The position numbers were made by a program, and so were the translations under genes. Shown here one piece after another: positions 1 to 6,292 of a DNA stretch of 8,426 nt. Origin of the DNA: Spirochaetia bacterium (GTDB taxonomy: Bacteria; Spirochaetota; Spirochaetia; JABMQR01); contig JADHUD010000096.1 in assembly GCA_016784705.1 (NCBI GenBank), positions 1 through 8,426 of the forward strand, read 5' to 3'. The notes under the pieces were generated by a model that was given only the letters and a program-made list of their open reading frames with translations, ran no database searches and had not been told where the DNA came from. Position 1 is the first letter of the stretch. Every line of letters begins with the position of its first letter.

Positions 1-1
1 A

Positions 2-271
2 ATAACCTACTCTCTCTACCAAAAGGTTCACAGCACCACTGGATATGATCCTGTATCACGCGGAAGGCTTGACCATGTGGTTACAACTATTACCGATTCA
101 TTTGATGAAATCCACTTCTTTAAGCTCGATGAAAAAGAGGAAGTAGGAAGATTCTTCCGTGACATCCTAGCCCGTTCAGGCCTGAGTGAGAGTGAATCAA
201 AAAGATTGGAAAAAATGTTCAGAAAAATGGCAGCAGTGAGTAAATATAAAAAACTGAGCGGTGATTGCTGA
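2..271 (+). CDS. C-terminal fragment of a probable TrmJ/SpoU-type RNA methyltransferase (5' end outside window)
   Basis: The reading frame is open from the left edge to the TGA at 269-271, giving 89 residues. A GTG at position 77 lies inside this frame, but the frame continues upstream with sensible protein (…DPVSRGRLDHV), so 77 is very unlikely to be the real start. The visible part has no catalytic SPOUT knot. It ends in a charged helical tail: an FFKL stretch, EVGRFFRDILARSGLSESE, then RLEKMFRKMAAV. This resembles the C-terminal helical segment of TrmJ-type tRNA/rRNA 2'-O-methyltransferases, where a '…IGF…RRLF.RA.L...E...LRG.L' pattern ends the protein. The assignment rests on that tail alone, since the SAM-binding knot would lie off the left edge. 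If correct, the protein would methylate a ribose 2'-OH in cytoplasmic tRNA. cysE follows 83 bp downstream on the same strand, so co-transcription is possible but not shown. Confidence 0.5.
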   Translation: MTYSLYQKVHSTTGYDPVSRGRLDHVVTTITDSFDEIHFFKLDEKEEVGRFFRDILARSGLSESESKRLEKMFRKMAAVSKYKKLSGDC

Positions 272-289
272 CATATCCCTTTGTTTTAT

Positions 290-325
290 TGAAATTTCCG
301 GATTTATGAGGCAATTTCATAAACC
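290..325 (+). promoter_or_regulatory. Overlapping inverted repeats in the leader of cysE
   Basis: Two alternative small hairpins overlap in the 83-bp gap before cysE. One pairs TGAAATT (290-296) with AATTTCA (313-319). The other pairs GG-TTTATG (300-308, with A302 bulged) with CATAAACC (318-325). They share the 318-319 bases, so they exclude each other. No U-run follows, so neither is a convincing terminator for the upstream gene. They could be an operator or a weak leader structure for cysE, or chance in AT-rich DNA. No clear riboswitch or T-box signature is present; the space is too short for one. Confidence 0.2.
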
Positions 326-342
326 AAAGATTTATAGAAATC

Positions 343-348
343 AAGGAG
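343..348 (+). promoter_or_regulatory. Ribosome binding site fixing the GTG start of cysE
   Basis: AAGGAG lies 6 nt before the GTG at 355-357. No in-frame ATG precedes it, and the first in-frame ATG downstream is at residue 17, without a comparable Shine-Dalgarno sequence. This supports GTG as the start. Confidence 0.75.
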
Positions 349-354
349 AAATCT

Positions 355-1296
355 GTGGAAAATAGAATCAAACCCCTAACCCTTACCCCTACCCTTATCG
401 AGATGAATTTGAATAAGCTGCTGAAAAGTTATGACCAGAATAAAAGGACAAATTTTATTGATGAACGTCGTCTTCCAGAAGTCATTGTTATCAATCAGGT
501 CATGGAAAATTTAATGGAGATATTATTCCCCGGATGCTCCGGTAAACGTGAGATAACGAGAGAGAATCTTCAGTATGTTATTGGTGATTTACTCAGCCAG
601 GTGCGCTGTGATTTACGGGAGCAGATTCTGCTCGCTTATAAACATGAATGTAATCTTACCGATTGCCTTGAAGAGAGTTGTATTGGAAAAGCTGAACGTG
701 CCACAAACATGCTGATTGAGTCTCTGGCTGACATTCGGACCCTGCTTAAAAAGGATGTAGAGGCTGCCTTTGCCGGTGATCCTGCTGCAACATCAGAAGA
801 GGAGATAGTTATCAGCTATCCCGGTTTAAAAGCTGTCTCCATACACAGAATGGCACATATTCTCTACGTACATAAAGTACCGCTCATCCCGAGACTTATG
901 AGCGAAATATCGCACTCACATACAGGTATTGATATACATCCGGGAGCCAGAATTGAGGAAGGGTTTTTTATAGATCATGGAACCGGCGTTGTTATTGGAG
1001 AAACCACAATAATCGGTAAAAATGTAAAAATATATCAGGGAGTTACCCTTGGAGCTCTCAGTTTTCCCAAAAATGCATGCGGCGAACTAATCCGTGATCA
1101 AAAAAGACATCCCACCATTGAGAATAATGTTACAATCTATGCCCATGCCACTATTCTGGGGAATGTGACAATAGGAGCCAATTCATTGATCGGCAGTAAT
1201 GTATGGCTGAAGGAAGATATTCCCGCGAATACAAGGGTTCTGGCTGAAACACCAAAAATGACCTTCAGGTCAGTCGGAAAAATTCCTACAGCCTAG
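355..1296 (+). CDS. cysE: Serine O-acetyltransferase, long-form CysE
   Basis: Cytoplasmic enzyme that acetylates L-serine with acetyl-CoA to O-acetylserine, the committed step of cysteine synthesis. The 313 residues comprise a long helical N-terminal region (about 1-185) and a left-handed beta-helix of hexapeptide repeats (about 190-295). The key motif GIDIHPGARI…FFIDHGTGVVIGE matches the CysE active site. D193 and H208 align with the catalytic Asp143/His158 of the E. coli enzyme (same 15-residue spacing), and R251-H252-P follows as in the family. It is about 40 residues longer than E. coli CysE, mainly at the N terminus, like the long SAT type common outside Proteobacteria. The C terminus ends …SVGKIPTA, without the terminal Ile that E. 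coli CysE inserts into CysK, so that complex may not form. The TAG stop at 1294-1296 is also the outer end of a 166-bp palindromic element. Codons 5-14 contain a CCCTTA-like repeat that encodes KPLTLTPTLI. Confidence 0.95.
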   Translation: MENRIKPLTLTPTLIEMNLNKLLKSYDQNKRTNFIDERRLPEVIVINQVMENLMEILFPGCSGKREITRENLQYVIGDLLSQVRCDLREQILLAYKHECNLTDCLEESCIGKAERATNMLIESLADIRTLLKKDVEAAFAGDPAATSEEEIVISYPGLKAVSIHRMAHILYVHKVPLIPRLMSEISHSHTGIDIHPGARIEEGFFIDHGTGVVIGETTIIGKNVKIYQGVTLGALSFPKNACGELIRDQKRHPTIENNVTIYAHATILGNVTIGANSLIGSNVWLKEDIPANTRVLAETPKMTFRSVGKIPTA

Positions 1297-1458
1297 TACC
1301 CTGTACAGCTTAAACTTACAGGTTCTTACGCAGTGCCCTGTGGGTATATGCAAGGAAGAATACGAAGCCTTAGCCAGCTAAGGTGATGTATTATGACGCA
1401 GCAGATACCTACCGCGTACAAGTAAGAATCCTAAGATTTAAGTTGTACAGGGTACTAG
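1293..1458. repeat. 166-bp imperfect palindrome, MITE-like, beginning at the cysE stop codon
   Basis: The two ends, ctagtaccctgtaca (1293-1307) and tgtacagggtactag (1444-1458), are perfect 15-bp inverted repeats. The outer arms extend to 1293-1329 and 1422-1458: of 37 opposed positions I count 30 Watson-Crick pairs, 3 G-T and 4 mismatches. Further in, GGTAT…TGC (1343-1351) faces GCA…ATACC (1401-1409), and AATAC (1359-1363) faces GTATT (1388-1392). The exact centre is a CCTTAG-ccag-CTAAGG hairpin (1368-1383). A TA lies at each end just inside the outermost C and G, as expected for a TA target duplication of the Tc1/mariner-IS630 type. Excising the element with one TA would leave cysE ending in the same TAG. 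There is no ORF in it. It separates convergent cysE and tldE and could act as a transcript-end structure, but it lacks a U-run. Alternatives are a structured RNA or a species-specific intergenic repeat. The symmetry is certain; mobility is inference. Confidence 0.65.
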
Positions 1459-1462
1459 TACC
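1451..1462. repeat. 12-bp perfect palindrome at the right junction of the element
   Basis: GGTACTAGTACC is self-complementary and spans the right end of the 166-bp palindrome (ending at 1458) and the flanking DNA. The flank GTACCAGGG resembles the element's own end GTACCCTG. This may mean the target was a similar site, or that the element boundary is not where the TA model puts it. Confidence 0.5.
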
Positions 1463-1477
1463 AGGGTTAAATCTGCA

Positions 1478-2815
1478 TTAACCGGAGATTGAGACATCGG
1501 ATATAAGCAATGAAGGACTTGAAAAAGCCGACATTCGATCTGTCCTTCTGTCATCAGCCTTTTCTGAAATCCGGTTTATAAACTCAAAAAAGTTTCCGGC
1601 AATTGTAAAATTACGTACAGGATCTCCCTGATTACCATGAGATACACGATACCCTTTTGCAGACAAAGAGAAATCTCCGGTAATAGGATCAAGACCAGCA
1701 TGCAGACCCTCAACCTCAGTTATGAGGATGCCGGAATCCAACTGCTGCAAAAGTGCCTCCTGATCATCTGTCCCGTTAGTTATGTATGCATCATGCAGTC
1801 CGGTTGCAACACCTCCGGAAAACCCGCCTCTTTGACTATGCCCTGTTGGATCCACTCCTGCTCTGGCCGCCGAATATACCGAGTGAATGACACTCTTAAG
1901 AATTCCCCTTTCTGCCAGCACTATAGATCTGGTAGGAACTCCTTCATCATCAAAGGTTTTTGATCTCAAAGAGCCTGATAACGGATTATCCTTTAAGGTA
2001 AACAGCTCACAACCTATTTTCTCCCCAGGTTCACCTTTAAACCGCGAGCGGTTTTTCTGAATATTCTCTCCAAAAAAATGCGATGATCCTCCGGCAATAA
2101 AAACTCCCAGTAATTTTGAAGCAACCTGTTCATCCAGAATTATATTATAGGTACCTGTAGAAAGCTCACCTGCACCCAACATAGAGATTGCTTTATCAGA
2201 AGCCTCTTTCACTAGAAGAGCTGTGTCGATCCCGGAAAAATTCTGATATAATCTTACTGCCGAACCGACCTGTGTATCCTTACCATCAGAGGCCATGACA
2301 TACAGCATCGCACCGCAAAGCGAAGCTCTTCTGAATGCAGCAGTTTTTTCAGTACTGACTATTCCCGTCTCACTGCTGATTTCCTGATAATAGGCATAGG
2401 GAACATTTATTATCCGTGAATCATACTCTTTGGCACTCTGTTCAAGATTGAGAGCAACTTCTTTTTTCCTGTCCACCGGTATACTTCCAATATCTTTACT
2501 CATAAACTCTTCGGAGTCTGGAAGCTCCTTACCGCTGTACAGTACATTGCCCTCATCAAAAGCCGAATATTTGGAATTCTCTCCGGCTTTTCGCAGAATC
2601 GCTGAAACCGATTGTTCTGTTACAGATTCGGTAAAGGCAGAACCTATTTTCCCATCTACTGCAACTCTGGCACCAACTCCCGACGTTTCAGCTGAAGTAA
2701 AGTTATTTATTGAACCGTTAAATGCGGATATCTCAATCTCTTTTCCCCTAGAGTAATATAATTCTGATGGCACCAATTGTTTATCAATAATTTTCAGTAG
2801 AAATTCTTTAATCAT
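1478..2815 (-). CDS. tldE: TldE/PmbA subunit of the TldD-TldE peptidase
   Basis: Non-metal partner of the TldD/TldE heterodimeric metallopeptidase, which in E. coli degrades unfolded peptides and trims modified peptide precursors such as microcin B17; cytoplasmic. The 445 residues match the usual family length. Family landmarks are the N-terminal ISAFNGSINNFTSAETSGVG segment (about 29-48), FDDEGVPTRSIVL (288-300), GHSQRGG (325-331) and HAGLDPITGDFS (372-383), followed by a beta-rich end with FTIAGNFFEFINRI (403-416). It has no HExxxH at the position where TldD carries one (sequence there is GVFIAGGSSHFFGE), which identifies it as the E subunit. The start ATG (2813-2815) overlaps the tldD stop as ATGA. 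A GGAGG lies 6 nt upstream inside tldD, so translation is probably coupled for 1:1 assembly. The TAA stop lies 20 bp from the palindromic element, and a small GGTTAA…TTAACC repeat (1465-1483) overlaps it. Confidence 0.93.
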   Translation of the reverse strand: MIKEFLLKIIDKQLVPSELYYSRGKEIEISAFNGSINNFTSAETSGVGARVAVDGKIGSAFTESVTEQSVSAILRKAGENSKYSAFDEGNVLYSGKELPDSEEFMSKDIGSIPVDRKKEVALNLEQSAKEYDSRIINVPYAYYQEISSETGIVSTEKTAAFRRASLCGAMLYVMASDGKDTQVGSAVRLYQNFSGIDTALLVKEASDKAISMLGAGELSTGTYNIILDEQVASKLLGVFIAGGSSHFFGENIQKNRSRFKGEPGEKIGCELFTLKDNPLSGSLRSKTFDDEGVPTRSIVLAERGILKSVIHSVYSAARAGVDPTGHSQRGGFSGGVATGLHDAYITNGTDDQEALLQQLDSGILITEVEGLHAGLDPITGDFSLSAKGYRVSHGNQGDPVRNFTIAGNFFEFINRISEKADDRRTDRMSAFSSPSLLISDVSISG

Positions 2816-4197
2816 GCTCTGCCTCCAATCACTAAACCTGAAACCTTTATGGCCGGCTGTCCAACATTAGCCGGAATTGAGCCGGAAAGAGATCCGCACA
2901 TTCCCGTTCCGAACTCCATAGTATTCCCAATCATCTCAATATTCATAAGTATTTCCGATCCTTTTCCTATCAGCGAAGCCCCTTTTATTGGCTTACTGAT
3001 CTTACCTTTCTCAACAAGATAGGCCTCCATGACAGAAAAATTGAAGTCTGTTGTAGGTGGATTAACTGAACCGCCGCCCATATTCCGACAATACAAACCA
3101 TACTCAATACTTGCTATCATATCATCCAGCCTGCTGTCACCCTCTGCAATATAGGTATTTGTCATACGTGATGTCGGAGCAAATTTATACGATTCTCTCC
3201 GTGAACTGCCGGTAAGAGGAAGATCCATTCGCAGGGACCCCAGTTTATCAACCATATATGAGACCAGTATTCCATCCTTTACCAGAATATTTTTTTGCGT
3301 AGGAAGAGCTTCATCATCAATATTCGCCGATCCCCAGGCATTTGGAACTGTTCCGTCATCGATTGCTGTCACTATGGGTGATGCAATCTGCTGATTAAGT
3401 TTTCCACTGAATACCGATGCGTTCTTTCCTACACTTGTGGCTTCAAGCGCATGCCCGCAGGCTTCATGAAATATCACTCCGCCGAATCCATTATCAATTA
3501 CCACCGGAAATTTTCCCTGTGGTGCATAGTCAGCTTCAAGCAATACACAAGCCATTCGTGCTGCTTCGCAGGCTATGGATTCCGGGCTGATTGTCTCAAA
3601 CATCTCGAAGCCCATACCTCTGCCCGGTGCAGACATTCCAGTCTCTCGTTTATCCCCATCAGTTGCAATACACCTGACAACCAGTCGTGTGCGGACCCGA
3701 TGATCCTGGGAATACCTGCCATCACTCGTGGCAACGACTACTTTCTGATCAGTATCAAGATAATTAATCATCACTTCAGTTATTTTTTCCGAGTAGTGTC
3801 TTGCGGCCTGATTTGCCCGCTCAACAATCCCTATTTTAACCGGCAGATCCACAGTATCGGGTAAAATTGAGATGGGTAAAATTGATTTGTATTCATAAGG
3901 CACCAGGGTTTTAACAACTCCGGTCACACCTGCCGCAGCTGCTGCTGAAATGTCCTCAGCAAGTTTGCGAAGTTTACGCTCATCCACATCCGCAGCATAC
4001 ATATAGATAAAATCTGTTCCGGTTATAATCCTCAGACCCGCACCGGCAACAATTCCGCTGGTTATATTTTTCACTTTTCCGGAATCATAGGAAATACCGG
4101 ATTTAATCGTCTCCTCAATAAATATATCCGCATAATCACCACCCCGGGAGAGTGCTTTTTTAAGAATTTCAGTCAGTAATTCCTGTGAATATTCCAT
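2812..4197 (-). CDS. tldD: TldD, metal-binding catalytic subunit of the TldD-TldE peptidase
   Basis: Zinc peptidase subunit that acts with TldE on extended peptides inside a closed heterodimer cavity. The 461 residues are close to the E. coli protein. The diagnostic HEACGH (H244, E245, H249; HExxxH) provides two metal ligands and the catalytic Glu, and the C-terminal GMCGSLSG supplies C434, corresponding to the third-ligand Cys of E. coli TldD. Other family blocks are DIFIEETIKSGISYDSGKV (about 24-42), VVIDNGFGGVIFHEACGHALEA (232-253) and DDEALPTQKNILVKDGIL (294-311). The ATG at 4195-4197 follows a GGAGG with a 4-nt gap. Upstream, mnmA ends 28 bp away on the same strand, and tldE overlaps the 3' end by 4 bp. 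All catalytic residues are present, so the peptidase should be active. No modified-peptide precursor or its maturation enzymes are in the window, so the native substrate is not indicated. Confidence 0.95.
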   Translation of the reverse strand: MEYSQELLTEILKKALSRGGDYADIFIEETIKSGISYDSGKVKNITSGIVAGAGLRIITGTDFIYMYAADVDERKLRKLAEDISAAAAAGVTGVVKTLVPYEYKSILPISILPDTVDLPVKIGIVERANQAARHYSEKITEVMINYLDTDQKVVVATSDGRYSQDHRVRTRLVVRCIATDGDKRETGMSAPGRGMGFEMFETISPESIACEAARMACVLLEADYAPQGKFPVVIDNGFGGVIFHEACGHALEATSVGKNASVFSGKLNQQIASPIVTAIDDGTVPNAWGSANIDDEALPTQKNILVKDGILVSYMVDKLGSLRMDLPLTGSSRRESYKFAPTSRMTNTYIAEGDSRLDDMIASIEYGLYCRNMGGGSVNPPTTDFNFSVMEAYLVEKGKISKPIKGASLIGKGSEILMNIEMIGNTMEFGTGMCGSLSGSIPANVGQPAIKVSGLVIGGRA

Positions 4198-4225
4198 ATA
4201 ACCTCCATGTAGAACAACTTGATCA

Positions 4226-5350
4226 CTATAAAATATTTAGATCATTAATAATGCCGCCGCCGACAACTTTATCATCAATATATACAACCGCGGATTGCCC
4301 CGGGGTAATTACCGAAGGTTCATCCAAATATACAACTATACTCTTTTCTCCACCTTTGAAAACATCAAACTTGATACTGCAGGGGATTGAAGGAGAGTTG
4401 TACCGTATCTTTACTTCTGCTGTAATAGTATGCAAACCGGATTCCCGCATTAGTACTTCTGGCGGAATAAACCAGTTCGTCTCTGAGATGGAAAAAGCAG
4501 ATTCCGGCAGCTCATCTTTCCTGCTGACTGTGATACAGTTGTTTTCAGAATTCACCTTAGAAACATACCAGGGGCCATCAGAAAGACCAAGCCCCTGTCG
4601 TTGTCCAATTGTATAATGCATATACCCTCTATGTCTGCCAAGTACATTTCCCTGACGGTCAATTATATCTCCTTCGTTAGCAAGTGCTTCATTCCCAAAA
4701 TAACCGGCTAAAAAATCCGTATATTTCTCTGGAACAAAGCAAATATCCTGACTCTCTTTGACACTGGTTCCCGGCAGCCCCTGCTCTCCCGCAACAGCAA
4801 CAATCTCTTTTTTTGTTCTATCCCCAAGAGGAAAAAGAATATAAGGGAGAATTTCAGGATTGATACGGTACAGCATGTAAGATTGATCCTTTGTAACATC
4901 AATCCCTTTACTTATTACCGGATAACCATAAAGTGTACTTTTACGGGCATAGTGACCGGTGGCAAAATAGAGCGGTTTTCCAATTTCAAGCAAACCATCC
5001 TGACGAACCTGTTTCTGAAGTGTCAGATAAAACAGGCTGAAACGAATACGCTCATTACAGCGGACACAGGGATTAGGAGTTTTTCCAACCCTATAGGATT
5101 CTGCGAAATCAGTTATCACCTTCCGGTAGAACTCATCAATCATATTAAAACGGTAATAGGGTACTCCACGGCTATCACACAGGCGTCCGGCTCTTCCTAA
5201 TGTCTCGTCATTGCAGCTCTTTGAGTCAACGCAAATATCATGGCTCGCCCCAATAACAATTTTCCACTCCTGCTGGAGAAGGTACAATGCGGCACTTGAA
5301 TCAACTCCGCCGCTTAATCCTACTGCTATGGTTGAATTTATTTTACCCAT
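4226..5350 (-). CDS. mnmA: tRNA-specific 2-thiouridylase MnmA, Cys-x2-Cys variant
   Basis: Adenylates and then thiolates U34 of tRNA(Lys/Glu/Gln) to s2U in the cytoplasm. At 374 residues it is close to E. coli MnmA. The PP-loop ATP pyrophosphatase motif GLSGGVDSSAALYLL (11-25) opens the protein. It is followed by TPNPCVRCNERIRF (91-104), TGHYAR (131-136), KDQSYML (154-160) and KESQDICF (198-205), and then the beta-barrel C-terminal half with YTIGQRQGLGLSDGPWYV. The two catalytic cysteines are C98 and C204. The usual NPD-x2-C is here NPC-x2-C (C95), giving three cysteines that could hold an Fe-S cluster. There is no clear Shine-Dalgarno before the ATG at 5348-5350, only GAG immediately upstream; a possible promoter places the transcript start close to that ATG. 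It is the first gene of an mnmA-tldD-tldE run and divergent from the GDPD gene. Confidence 0.95.
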   Translation of the reverse strand: MGKINSTIAVGLSGGVDSSAALYLLQQEWKIVIGASHDICVDSKSCNDETLGRAGRLCDSRGVPYYRFNMIDEFYRKVITDFAESYRVGKTPNPCVRCNERIRFSLFYLTLQKQVRQDGLLEIGKPLYFATGHYARKSTLYGYPVISKGIDVTKDQSYMLYRINPEILPYILFPLGDRTKKEIVAVAGEQGLPGTSVKESQDICFVPEKYTDFLAGYFGNEALANEGDIIDRQGNVLGRHRGYMHYTIGQRQGLGLSDGPWYVSKVNSENNCITVSRKDELPESAFSISETNWFIPPEVLMRESGLHTITAEVKIRYNSPSIPCSIKFDVFKGGEKSIVVYLDEPSVITPGQSAVVYIDDKVVGGGIINDLNIL

Positions 5351-5356
5351 CTCTAC

Positions 5357-5384
5357 ACATTAATGATTTTTACCATCTGTGCAA
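5357..5384 (-). promoter_or_regulatory. Possible promoter of the mnmA operon
   Basis: Read on the minus strand, TTGCAC (5384-5379) is followed after 16 bp by TAATGT (5362-5357), a weak sigma-70-like pair. The expected start would be near 5350, which is the A of the mnmA ATG. The -10 matches the consensus at only three positions, so the call is tentative. Confidence 0.3.
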
Positions 5385-5397
5385 GCCCCCTCTACTC

Positions 5398-5426
5398 TTG
5401 ACAACAGAGCCATCCTGGCCTACAGT
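5398..5426 (+). promoter_or_regulatory. Sigma-70 promoter of the GDPD gene, predicting a leaderless mRNA
   Basis: A perfect -35 TTGACA (5398-5403) and a -10 TACAGT (5421-5426) are separated by the ideal 17 bp. Transcription would start at about 5431-5434, which coincides with the ATG at 5433. The site lies downstream of the alternative GTG at 5379, so it argues against that longer start. It sits back-to-back with the possible mnmA promoter; their -35 boxes are 13 bp apart. Confidence 0.6.
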
Positions 5427-5432
5427 TTTTAC

Positions 5433-6251
5433 ATGTTGGAACATCATTTTTTCACACAGCCTCCCAGGGTTTTAGCACACAGAGGTGATTCAGAGTTTTA
5501 CCCGGAAAATACACTCCCTGCATTTATCAGTGCCGAAAAACTTAAGGTTGACGTAATCGAGACTGATGTGCATCTAACCGCTGATAACGATGTTGTCATT
5601 TGGCACGATAAAACCCTCGATCGTCAGACCAATGGTACAGGTATTGTGGAGGCATTTACACTTAAACAGCTAAAAATGCTAGATGCCGGATACAATTATT
5701 CAAAAGATGGCGGCATGTCATTCCCATTTCGGGAAACCGGAGTAACTTTGATGTCACTTGATGAAGCTCTGGAAGCACTTCCGGACATGCGTTTTAATAT
5801 TGATTTAAAGACTAAAGATACCCGGCTTCCAGTCAAATTTACTGAGATTGTAGGAAAGCATAATGCTATGGATAGAATACTCGGTGCAAGTTTTCATACA
5901 GAAAATTTACAAGCACTCAGGTCACTTATGCCTGGAATGGCTACAAGTTTTTCAACCTTTGAAGTATTCACACTTTTTATAAAACAAAAGCTGGGGTTCC
6001 GTCCCTCATCCCGGGAAAAATTAAAGGGGCAGGTGCTGCAGGTTCCGGAGCAGTATGGTATCTTGAAGGTGCTGACAGAGAGTTTCATTCGAACTTTTCA
6101 CGAGGCAGGGCTGTATATCCATGTATGGACTATAAATAATGAGGATGACATGCGGCGTCTGATACGAATGGGTGCAGATGCTATATTCACTGATAATCCC
6201 AGGCTGCTGCAGAAAGTGTATACTGAACTTTCTCTATTGAGAAGGGGCTAA
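5433..6251 (+). CDS. Glycerophosphodiester phosphodiesterase (GDPD family)
   Basis: Hydrolyses glycerophosphodiesters to glycerol 3-phosphate and an alcohol, recycling phospholipid head groups. From the ATG at 5433 it is 272 residues of a TIM-barrel GDPD domain. Near the N terminus is LAHRGDSEFYPENTLPAF (14-31) with catalytic H16-R17. Next come IETD (E43, D45; metal ligands) and WHDKTLDRQTNG (57-68) with the second catalytic His, H58. The protein ends with IHVWTINNEDDMRRLIRMGADAIFTDNP. There is no signal peptide, so it is probably cytoplasmic, like UgpQ. The frame stays open upstream to a GTG at 5379 (18 more residues, not family-like). I prefer ATG 5433 because that leaves the usual short lead before AHRG and because the promoter lies between the two candidates. 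Neither start has a Shine-Dalgarno. The substrate head group cannot be told from the sequence. Confidence 0.93.
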   Translation: MLEHHFFTQPPRVLAHRGDSEFYPENTLPAFISAEKLKVDVIETDVHLTADNDVVIWHDKTLDRQTNGTGIVEAFTLKQLKMLDAGYNYSKDGGMSFPFRETGVTLMSLDEALEALPDMRFNIDLKTKDTRLPVKFTEIVGKHNAMDRILGASFHTENLQALRSLMPGMATSFSTFEVFTLFIKQKLGFRPSSREKLKGQVLQVPEQYGILKVLTESFIRTFHEAGLYIHVWTINNEDDMRRLIRMGADAIFTDNPRLLQKVYTELSLLRRG

Positions 6252-6277
6252 AAAACAGTAGTTTTCTAGCCCGTTTT
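6245..6277 (+). terminator. Intrinsic terminator overlapping the end of the GDPD gene
   Basis: GGGCTAAAAAAC (6245-6256) pairs with GTTTTCTAGCCC (6261-6272) across an AGTA loop, giving a 12-position stem with a single A/C mismatch, followed by GTTTT. The stem starts inside the last sense codons and includes the TAA stop. On the other strand it lies 3' of nagB, but no T-run follows there, so it mainly serves the GDPD transcript. Confidence 0.75.
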
Positions 6278-6292
6278 AAATTTCTCAGATTT

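Noticed and set aside
368..396. Telomere-like run of CCCTTA/CCCCTA units near the start of cysE
   Set aside because: It lies within the reading frame and encodes KPLTLTPTLI, only about four imperfect 6-mers. There is no terminal structure or other sign of a chromosome end. Chance or local slippage is enough.
1293..1472. Integron attC-like site downstream of cysE
   Set aside because: GTTAAAT at 1466-1472 fits GTTRRRY, but no properly placed RYYYAAC partner is found (GCTTAAAC has an extra base). The symmetric ends lie elsewhere, and no integrase or cassette array is present.
1637..1963. Plus-strand open frames inside tldE, tldD, mnmA and nagB (for example 1637-1963, 3451-3864, 4185-4616)
   Set aside because: They are antisense to genes with full family motifs, give low-complexity or Cys/Ser-rich translations and have no ribosome sites.
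5379..5432. Upstream GTG start (5379) for the GDPD gene
   Set aside because: The extra 18 residues are not family-like, the GTG has no ribosome site, and the best promoter lies downstream of it.
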